A stretch of DNA of 53,190 nucleotides, from positions 1 through 53,190 of the forward strand of contig JAGYKI010000020.1 of NCBI GenBank assembly GCA_018401735.1. Reading direction: 5' to 3'. The notes beneath the pieces were generated by a model. That model did no database searches. It saw nothing but the letters and a program-made list of their open reading frames with translations, and had not been told where the DNA came from. Origin of the DNA: Schleiferiaceae bacterium (lineage in GTDB: Bacteria > Bacteroidota > Bacteroidia > Flavobacteriales > Schleiferiaceae). Made by a program: the position numbers and the translations under genes. The number at the start of each line of letters is the position of its first letter. The first letter of the stretch is position 1. Below are positions 47,617 to 53,190 of this stretch, piece by piece.

Positions 47617-48177
47617 TTAGGGATTTTGTAATTTTTGGATATCAACAATTTCTAAATCATACACCAATGCAGTGAAAGGCGGTATTTTATTTTGATCGCC
47701 AGACACCCCGAAGGCGCGGTGCGAAGGTAATATAAATAGACCCTTATCCCCAAGGCGCATTAATTTGAGGGCATCATGGAGGCCTATTTCTGCATCTTCT
47801 TTATCCACTCTTAAGATAGCGGGCGCATCTGCCGACGAGCTGTACAATTCGCTACCGTTTAAAAGGGAAATTTTATAATGATAAGTAACCTCATCCCCAC
47901 TTTGAATATTAATTATGGAATCAAATACTGGGTTGTTTTCTATGCGATAATATATTCCTGTACCATTACGCTGCAGGTCTAAATTACGATCGGCAATGTA
48001 ATTTTGGATGGACTTTTTTTCCAATTCTAAAAACTCGCGGTGTGCCTCAATACTACTATTGTGTGGGTTCTTGGGTACGGTAAACTCCTGATGCTCTTTG
48101 GTTTTAGAGCCGAAATCTTGGCATGCTGATGAAAAAATAAGCATCAATAATAAAAAAAGTGCGTTTATTCTAGCCAT
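47617..48177 (-). CDS. gldI: GldI-like FKBP-type lipoprotein
   Basis: This encodes 186 residues from the start chosen at 48177; the lipobox SSAC gives lipid-anchored Cys19. A linker leads to an FKBP domain of about 90 residues (DEVTYHYKISLLNGSELYSSS, ALKLMRLGDKGLFILPSHRAFG, IPPFTALVYDLEIVDIQ). The sequence and gene context match GldI, a prolyl isomerase needed for gliding in Flavobacterium johnsoniae, where the gene is also next to a DHH phosphoesterase gene. Some FKBP active-site residues are changed, as is common in GldI. The start overlaps nrnA by 8 bp, and the next gene follows after 2 bp. Confidence 0.78.
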   Translation of the reverse strand: MARINALFLLLMLIFSSACQDFGSKTKEHQEFTVPKNPHNSSIEAHREFLELEKKSIQNYIADRNLDLQRNGTGIYYRIENNPVFDSIINIQSGDEVTYHYKISLLNGSELYSSSADAPAILRVDKEDAEIGLHDALKLMRLGDKGLFILPSHRAFGVSGDQNKIPPFTALVYDLEIVDIQKLQNP

Positions 48178-49198
48178 TTGCCAATGCTTTAAGTTCATCT
48201 GCGTATTCTGGTAAAAGCGCTTTAATCTTACTAATAGTATCTGCCAAACCTAAATTGGAACTACCACCAGCCGCATTGCAATGTCCACCGCCCTCAAAAT
48301 GTTTGCGCGCTAAAGCATTAACATCGAAGGTAGTTTTACTGCGGAAACTCATTTTCAAAATATCTCCCCGTGGACAAACGAAAGCGCTCAACTCAATTCC
48401 AATAAGGGATAAGCCATAATTTACAAAACCTTCACTATCCCCTTTCTTATAACCACATTCTTCTAAATCTTTTGCACTTAAGGAAATTATGGCCGCATGA
48501 AATTCGGGTAGAACTTCCATATTATTTAAGGCCCTTCCCAGCAGTTTAAAGCGACTAGGAGTATTACTATCGTAAACACGACTGGCTACTTTTTGACTTT
48601 CCACCCCTAAGGCTAATAAATGGGCGGCTACATTGTGGGTAGCGGGACTAGTTGAACTAAATCGAAAATTACCCGTGTCGGTAGCAATGCCAGTATATAA
48701 AGCTTCCGCAAGATTTTTATCTAAATGCGCAGTCCAATTTAAAGCTGCTAAAAAGTGATACACCATTTCACAGGTGCTAGACATACTAGTATCCGAAACT
48801 AAAATATCTGCAAAATCATCTGGTTGTTGATGATGATCGATTACAATTTTCTTGGCTGCTGAGGCACTGAGAGCCTCTTGCATGGGTCCACTGCGCTTTA
48901 GGCTATTGTAATCTAAGTGGATTATAATATCGCAGTTGGCAATTTGCGCATCAGCGTAAGCGGGATCATTTTCATAGAAGCGCACGGAATCGGCTAAAGT
49001 CATCCACTTGAGATTTTCCGAATAGTCATTAGGCATCAGCATCAGAACTTGATAACCCATTTTTTGTAAAACTCCGCAAAGTCCAGTGGCTGAACCGACA
49101 GCATCGCCATCAGGATTTTGATGATTGGTGATAATGATTGATGACTGCGGTTTTAACCAGCCTTGGAAGACTGAAAGTTGATTTTCTGATAATTGCAT
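48170..49198 (-). CDS. nrnA: DHH-family oligoribonuclease/pAp phosphatase
   Basis: This encodes 342 residues from the ATG at 49198; the frame extends 12 codons more, but those overlap the promoter. It has the DHH core: ITNHQNPDGDAVGSA (His26, Asp30, Asp32 metal ligands), NCDIIIHLDYN, and the DHH motif IVIDHHQQPDDF, followed by DHHA1 with FEGGGHCNAAGG, the RNA-binding signature. NrnA degrades very short RNAs and dephosphorylates pAp. A TATCTTTG box ends 4 nt before the start, suggesting a leaderless mRNA. It heads the operon with gldI and the two isomerases. Confidence 0.93.
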   Translation of the reverse strand: MQLSENQLSVFQGWLKPQSSIIITNHQNPDGDAVGSATGLCGVLQKMGYQVLMLMPNDYSENLKWMTLADSVRFYENDPAYADAQIANCDIIIHLDYNSLKRSGPMQEALSASAAKKIVIDHHQQPDDFADILVSDTSMSSTCEMVYHFLAALNWTAHLDKNLAEALYTGIATDTGNFRFSSTSPATHNVAAHLLALGVESQKVASRVYDSNTPSRFKLLGRALNNMEVLPEFHAAIISLSAKDLEECGYKKGDSEGFVNYGLSLIGIELSAFVCPRGDILKMSFRSKTTFDVNALARKHFEGGGHCNAAGGSSNLGLADTISKIKALLPEYADELKALANG

Positions 49199-49202
49199 TG
49201 CG

Positions 49203-49210
49203 CAAAGATA
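49203..49210 (-). promoter_or_regulatory. -7 promoter box TATCTTTG abutting the nrnA start
   Basis: On the minus strand this perfect TAnnTTTG box ends 4 nt before the ATG at 49198. No clear -33 element is seen. It would drive the nrnA-gldI-isomerase operon. Confidence 0.5.
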
Positions 49211-49260
49211 CAGAGCACGAGAGAGTTCTAACATATCAATCTTAATATTATCTTGCGGTC

Positions 49261-50544
49261 ATGTCAAGCAAAAGAATAAAAAACGGCTGGGCCTTCTACG
49301 ACTGGGCCAACTCCGTATACTCCTTAGTAATAAGTACCGCAATATTCCCAATTTATTTTAATAGTGTTAGTCCTGAAAAACTAGCACTTTTTGGTATCAA
49401 TTACGAAAGCGCCGCATTATACAGTTACAGTCTTTCTGCCGCCTTTATAGTAGTGGCATTATTAAGCCCAATTCTTTCCGGCATTGCCGATTACAGCGGT
49501 AATAAAAAACTCTTTATGCAGATTTTCGCCTATATCGGATCGGCAAGCTGCTTAAGTCTTTACTTTTTTGATGCGAGTAATATTTTCTTTGGCTTAACTA
49601 TGAGTGCTTTAGCTAGCATAGGTTTTTGGGGAAGTTTAGTTTTCTACAATGCCTTTTTACCCGAAATCGCCAAGCCTGAAGAACAAGATGCCTTGAGCGC
49701 CAAAGGCTTTTCTTTAGGTTATATCGGTTCTTCCTTGTTGTTGATTTTTAATCTACTGATGATCACTTTCCCCGAGTCTTTCGGTTTAACGGATGCAGGC
49801 CAAGCCACTAAAATCAGCTTTTTAATGGTAGGCTTATGGTGGGCAGGCTTTGCGCAAGTAACCTTTCGGAGATTGCCAAATAATATTAATAATCGCAAGC
49901 CTAAAGAAAGCGGCTACTTATGGCGCGGCTTTCGGGAGCTCAAAAAAGTGGCGCTGCACGTTAACCAAGATTCTAATTTGAGGAAATACCTTTATGCCTT
50001 TTTCTTTTTTAGCACGGGCGTGCAGACCATCATTCTTTTGGCCAGCCTTTTCGGCGACAATGAACTAGGGATGGAAAGCGGAAAATTAATTGCCACTATT
50101 CTAATTATTCAATTTGTGGGCATTGGCGGAGCGCATCTTTTCTCCTTTCTTTCTAAGAAGTTTGGCAATCTACAGTCCTTAAAAATCAGTATCTCTATTT
50201 GGGCTGTCATTTGCGTTTTAGCTTATCTGCTTGACAAAGCCGACCCTTTCGTTGAATATAAGTTTTATGGTGTGGGTGCCTTGGTAGGATTGGTAATGGG
50301 CGGCATTCAGGCCATTGGCAGAAGTACCTATTCGAAGTTACTTCCCGTAACTGATTCTCATGCGAGTTTCTTCAGTTTTTACGATGTAACCGAAAAAATA
50401 GCCATCATTTTTGGAACGATAACTTATGGTTACCTCATTCAGATAACGGGTGACATGAAAGCCTCAGCTTTAAGCCTCAGTGCCTTTTTCATTCTTGCTT
50501 TTGTGCAAATATTGCGAATTAAAAAGACGAAGAACGTCTATTAA
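49261..50544 (+). CDS. MFS transporter, UMF1/Atg22-like
   Basis: This encodes 427 residues with about twelve membrane helices. The N-terminus IKNGWAFYDWANSVYSLVISTAIFPIYF and later GGIQAIGRSTYSKLLP are the signatures of the UMF1 family related to yeast Atg22, a vacuolar amino-acid exporter. Bacterial members are uncharacterised; efflux of small solutes is a guess. The start at 49261 is an ATG, 62 bp from the divergent nrnA start. Its stop overlaps the convergent OB-fold gene by 4 bp. Confidence 0.9.
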   Translation: MSSKRIKNGWAFYDWANSVYSLVISTAIFPIYFNSVSPEKLALFGINYESAALYSYSLSAAFIVVALLSPILSGIADYSGNKKLFMQIFAYIGSASCLSLYFFDASNIFFGLTMSALASIGFWGSLVFYNAFLPEIAKPEEQDALSAKGFSLGYIGSSLLLIFNLLMITFPESFGLTDAGQATKISFLMVGLWWAGFAQVTFRRLPNNINNRKPKESGYLWRGFRELKKVALHVNQDSNLRKYLYAFFFFSTGVQTIILLASLFGDNELGMESGKLIATILIIQFVGIGGAHLFSFLSKKFGNLQSLKISISIWAVICVLAYLLDKADPFVEYKFYGVGALVGLVMGGIQAIGRSTYSKLLPVTDSHASFFSFYDVTEKIAIIFGTITYGYLIQITGDMKASALSLSAFFILAFVQILRIKKTKNVY

Positions 50545-50936
50545 TTTTTGATGCGAGCATTGTCCATTTTCACTTCTTCGAAAAGAGGATCATAGCTTAA
50601 AACCCGTCCTATCAAACTTACTTGCTGGCCTACCGACAGGGCTTCCGCGCTTTGGGTACTATCCAAGCTCAAATAAATTCCGGGGCTAAGTAATAGTGCA
50701 TTTTCTTTTAATTCACTAATCTCTCCACTTACGGCAACTAACTGATCTACATAAAGTGAATCGGATAGAGAAGGATCTTGTTGATAGGCCTTCACTAATT
50801 CCTCTGCACTTAATGTATAAGCCGCTTCTTCCGCAGAAAAATCGCGATGCGGTTTATTGAACTGATAATACACAAAAATTCCAGCGGCTAAAATGATGCT
50901 GAGCAACATAGTGGCAATTACTCTTGACTTTTTCAT
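50541..50936 (-). CDS. OB-fold membrane-anchored protein (tRNA_anti-like)
   Basis: This encodes 131 residues. One N-terminal membrane helix or uncleaved signal (about 6-24) leads to FNKPHRDFSAEEAAYTLSAEELVKAYQQDP, then an OB-fold beta barrel (VDQLVAVSGEISELKENALLLSPGIYLSLD... VSLIGRVLSYDPLFEEVKMDNARI). This order matches the tRNA_anti-like proteins of Bacteroidota, of unknown function. Despite the family name, an extracytoplasmic OB-fold is unlikely to bind tRNA. Confidence 0.78.
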   Translation of the reverse strand: MKKSRVIATMLLSIILAAGIFVYYQFNKPHRDFSAEEAAYTLSAEELVKAYQQDPSLSDSLYVDQLVAVSGEISELKENALLLSPGIYLSLDSTQSAEALSVGQQVSLIGRVLSYDPLFEEVKMDNARIKN

Positions 50937-51096
50937 GGGCTAAATGTAATTTAAAGAAAGCTCCTCGGCTTACCTATTTCTGCTAATTTATAATTAAACC
51001 ATCCATTTTAACTAAACCGACGTAAATAAAAAGTGTACGCCGTTAATGTTTAATAAACTAATTTGGCTGGCGATAGTTTAACACTAAAAATTAAGA

Positions 51097-51474
51097 ATGA
51101 AGAAAGTGATGATACTTGCACTAGCTGGTTTCTTAACCTATGCGTGTACGAAGGATAATAAAGAAGATCTTTTGGCAGCACAAGCTAATGGGCAAAACGA
51201 CAGCTGCCTTACAGTAGATATGAGCTACCAAAATGATATTAAAAGTATTTTAACGCAAAACTGCGCCTCAAGCGGTTGTCACCTAGGTCCTAATGGTGTA
51301 GGTGGTTTAGATCTTAGTACCTATGCTTCGGCACAAAGAATTGCCACCGATGGGGAAATGATGGGACGCATAAATAACACAAACGGGCCCTTAATGCCTC
51401 CAACTGGAAAATTATCCGACTGCGATATCGATAAGATTCAATCTTGGATAAACAATGGCGCCCAAAACAATTAA
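51097..51474 (+). CDS. Cytochrome c-like lipoprotein with CX4CH motif
   Basis: This encodes 125 residues. A lipobox LTYAC puts the lipid-anchored Cys at 17. The domain has ILTQNCASSGCH, where Cys56 and Cys61-His62 are spaced CX4CH rather than the usual CX2CH, and a possible axial Met in GPLMPPTGKLSDCDIDKIQSWINNGA, a common C-terminal motif of Bacteroidota cytochrome-like proteins. Extra Cys37 and a Cys in LSDCD could form a disulfide. It is first in an operon with a YceI gene (5 bp gap) and a DUF5777 gene. Confidence 0.83.
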   Translation: MKKVMILALAGFLTYACTKDNKEDLLAAQANGQNDSCLTVDMSYQNDIKSILTQNCASSGCHLGPNGVGGLDLSTYASAQRIATDGEMMGRINNTNGPLMPPTGKLSDCDIDKIQSWINNGAQNN

Positions 51475-51479
51475 CAATT

Positions 51480-52019
51480 ATGAAAAAAACACTCTTTATC
51501 AGTTTCGGACTCGTTTTCAGTTTAGCTGCTTCCGCGCAAAAACTGAGCACCCGCAACGCCGAAGTAAGCTTCTTCTCAGCCACTCCAGTGGAAAACATTG
51601 ACGCTACTAATCAACAAGTTTCCAGTATCTTAAATTTGGATAATGGACAATTTGCCTTCCTGGTACCCATTAAAGCCTTTCAATTTGAAAAAGCTCTGAT
51701 GCAAGAGCACTTCAATGAAAACTATATGGAAAGCGGTCAATTTCCTACGGCCAAATTTACCGGCGAAATTGTAGACTATAACAAGATTAGCCTTGACAAA
51801 GATGGAAAATACACCCTAGTACTAGCAGGCACCATGACTATGCACGGCGTTAGTAAGGAAATTAAACAAGAAGTTATGGTTACCGTTAAGGGCGGCAAGC
51901 TCAGCTTAAAATCTGATTTCAATATTTTAGCCTCCGATTATAAGGTTGAAATCCCAGCCGCTAAAGCTGATAATATTAGTAACTCCTTAGCGGTTAAAGT
52001 AAGCGCCACTTATGACTAA
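51480..52019 (+). CDS. YceI-family periplasmic protein
   Basis: This encodes 179 residues from the ATG at 51480, with a signal peptide ending at ASAQ (about 20). The mature protein has the YceI lipocalin-like fold: NGQFAFLVPIKAFQFEKALMQEHFNENYMESGQFPTAKFTGEI and LVLAGTMTMHGVSKEIKQEV, both typical. YceI binds isoprenoid or amide lipids; in this operon with a cytochrome and an outer-membrane beta protein it may carry a quinone-like ligand. An upstream extension of the frame would overlap the cytochrome gene and is rejected. Confidence 0.93.
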   Translation: MKKTLFISFGLVFSLAASAQKLSTRNAEVSFFSATPVENIDATNQQVSSILNLDNGQFAFLVPIKAFQFEKALMQEHFNENYMESGQFPTAKFTGEIVDYNKISLDKDGKYTLVLAGTMTMHGVSKEIKQEVMVTVKGGKLSLKSDFNILASDYKVEIPAAKADNISNSLAVKVSATYD

Positions 52020-52926
52020 ATTATACTTCTTCCTCATCTTGGCTTTAAGCCTAAATTTAAGTGCCCAAGATGATTTACTGGCTGAGCTAGAAGCGACTAG
52101 CCTGCCCGCCACCGAATACACTTTTGCCACTTGGAAAGGGACCAAAGTGGTGAACCTCCAAACCAATGAAATGCCCGGTGAAGGTGTTTTACAATACACG
52201 ATACTGCACCGCTTTGGCGCTTTTAACCAAGATTTCGTTTATAATTTCTTTGGTTTAGATAATGCCCAAGTACGCCTTACCCTCGATTACAGCCCGAAAG
52301 AATGGCTAAATGTTGGTTTAGGCCACACCGGCTTTTTAAAGACCTACGACGCTTTTGCTAAATATCGCCTCACCCGTCAGTCTAAAGGCGAGAAAAATAT
52401 GCCGGTTAGCATTACTGGATTTTCGTCGGTTTATTATGCTAACCAAAGGTTTAACGATGGTTTAGACCGAAATGCAACAACACGCTTTAGCTTTGTAAAT
52501 GAGCTGATTATTGCACGCAAGTTTACGCCTAATATCTCGGCACAAATTGTTCCTACTCTGGTGCATTTCAATCTAGTGGAAACTCCAAACGACAACAATA
52601 CCATTTTTGCTTTAGGATTAGCCGCGCGTTATAAGATTACTAAGATGCATGCGATTACAGTAGAATATGTGCCCCAATTTAACGGGAATTCCTATCAAGT
52701 ACCTGGTGAAAATGGCGCTGCGCCCAGTTTAGAGAAATTCAGCAATGCCCTTTCTATCGGAATGGATATTGAGACTGGCGGTCATGTTTTCCAACTTTTC
52801 GTAACCAATGCTCAAGGTGTAGCAGAGCCTTATGTATTTGCTCAAAACACGGGTTCTTGGTTAGAAGGCGATTTACATTTTGGTTTTAATATTTCCCGCG
52901 TATTCACGATTAAGAAGAAGAAATAA
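52012..52926 (+). CDS. DUF5777 outer-membrane beta-barrel-like protein
   Basis: This encodes 304 residues with a signal peptide ending at LSAQ (about 18). The mature protein has alternating hydrophobic strands and the DUF5777 pattern: TFATWKGTKVVNLQTNEMPGEGVLQYTILHRFGAF... YNFFGLDNAQVRLTLDYSPKEWLNVGLG, and a C-terminal strand GDLHFGFNISRVFTI. It starts 8 bp inside the YceI gene, so translation is coupled. The same three-gene order occurs in other Bacteroidota. The function is unknown. Confidence 0.88.
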   Translation: MTKLYFFLILALSLNLSAQDDLLAELEATSLPATEYTFATWKGTKVVNLQTNEMPGEGVLQYTILHRFGAFNQDFVYNFFGLDNAQVRLTLDYSPKEWLNVGLGHTGFLKTYDAFAKYRLTRQSKGEKNMPVSITGFSSVYYANQRFNDGLDRNATTRFSFVNELIIARKFTPNISAQIVPTLVHFNLVETPNDNNTIFALGLAARYKITKMHAITVEYVPQFNGNSYQVPGENGAAPSLEKFSNALSIGMDIETGGHVFQLFVTNAQGVAEPYVFAQNTGSWLEGDLHFGFNISRVFTIKKKK

Positions 52927-52949
52927 TAATTGAATTAAAAACTTTGATT

Positions 52950-52985
52950 GAGAGGCAAATACTAATTTTGCCTCTCATTTTTTTT
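52950..52985 (+). terminator. Terminator after the cytochrome-YceI-DUF5777 operon
   Basis: A perfect 10-bp stem (GAGAGGCAAA at 52950-52959 with 52967-52976) has a 7-nt loop and is followed by a T run to 52985. The loop and 3' arm contain TAATTTTG (52963-52970), a perfect -7 box, 22 nt before the next ATG at 52993. Confidence 0.92.
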
Positions 52986-52992
52986 GAATAAC

Positions 52993-53190
52993 ATGATCGA
53001 AAAGAGTTTTGATTTGGTGGTAATTGGCGGCGGTATCGTTGGCTTAGCAACAGCCTATAAATACCAAAAGCTTTTCCCCGAGCGCCGCGTTGCCATTTTA
53101 GAAAAAGAAGGCAAACTTGGCGCGCATCAAACAGGTCGAAATTCTGGTGTTATTCACTCGGGCATTTATTATAAACCCGGTAGTTTCAAA
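52993..53190 (+). CDS. lhgO: L-2-hydroxyglutarate oxidase, 5' part
   Basis: Only the first 66 codons are in the window; the gene continues past the right edge. The N-terminus [20 protein letters not shown] is the FAD-binding motif, followed by [34 protein letters not shown], highly typical of LhgO, which oxidises L-2-hydroxyglutarate to 2-oxoglutarate and passes electrons to quinone. Related glycerol-3-phosphate dehydrogenases lack the [16 protein letters not shown] form. The start at 52993 is an ATG. Confidence 0.88.
   Translation, partial: MIEKSFDLVVIGGGIVGLATAYKYQKLFPERRVAILEKEGKLGAHQTGRNSGVIHSGIYYKPGSFK

Overview
The window looks like chromosomal DNA from a marine-type Bacteroidota, most likely Flavobacteriales (a Cryomorphaceae/Schleiferiaceae-like lineage would fit, but that is inference). 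The evidence is AT-rich sequence, start codons without Shine-Dalgarno sequences, TAnnTTTG -7 promoter boxes, a large type IX secretion (T9SS) cargo protein, a PID-CTERM-like small protein, GldI, a DUF349 repeat protein, an outer-membrane beta-barrel receptor with a carboxypeptidase-like plug, and Bacteroidota-specific families (DUF4199, DUF4252, DUF5777, DUF5362-like). I see no prophage, insertion sequence, CRISPR array, tRNA or rRNA. It is mostly core chromosome, with one long repeat-like intergenic stretch.

Layout. 1-5.7 kb: a PID-CTERM-like small protein and a giant lamin-tail T9SS cargo protein, then an AraC-type regulator, all on the minus strand. 5.8-9 kb: lpdA, a small membrane protein, and the tightly divergent ridA and pabA/trpG. 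9-16.8 kb: an alpha-2-macroglobulin lipoprotein (thioester present) overlapping pbpC, a periplasmic protease-trap and cell-wall-repair pair. 16.9-21.3 kb: gyrB, fabI, rhomboid protease, DUF4199. 21.4-22.4 kb: a broken di-heme cytochrome c peroxidase. 22.4-28.1 kb: SdpI, NDH-2, a DUF4252-PadR-PspC operon, a Tat-exported HiPIP lipoprotein and thioredoxin. 28.2-31 kb: a two-gene soluble histidine kinase/response-regulator-kinase system. 31-34.9 kb: esterase, PLP decarboxylase and glycosyltransferase. 34.9-35.8 kb: about 880 bp of noncoding DNA rich in inverted repeats. 36-43.5 kb: DUF349 protein, BASS transporter, uvrB and outer-membrane receptor. 43.5-49.2 kb: a glycoside hydrolase, then the overlapping operon nrnA-gldI-two cyclophilin/FKBP fusions. 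49.3-53.2 kb: an MFS transporter, an OB-fold lipid-anchored or membrane protein, the operon cytochrome-like lipoprotein-YceI-DUF5777, and the start of lhgO, cut by the window edge.

The genes group into a few themes: envelope protein folding and secretion (GldI, two dual-domain prolyl isomerases, T9SS cargo, rhomboid, A2M/PbpC), respiratory and redox proteins (NDH-2, HiPIP, cytochromes, thioredoxin, Lpd), and housekeeping (gyrB, uvrB, fabI, nrnA). The items most worth a second look are the structured intergenic region at 34.9-35.8 kb, the nrnA-gldI-CFBP-CFBP operon, the soluble kinase pair with a receiver-domain insertion, the peroxidase pseudogene at an A7 tract, and several starts that sit directly after a -7 box and suggest leaderless mRNAs.
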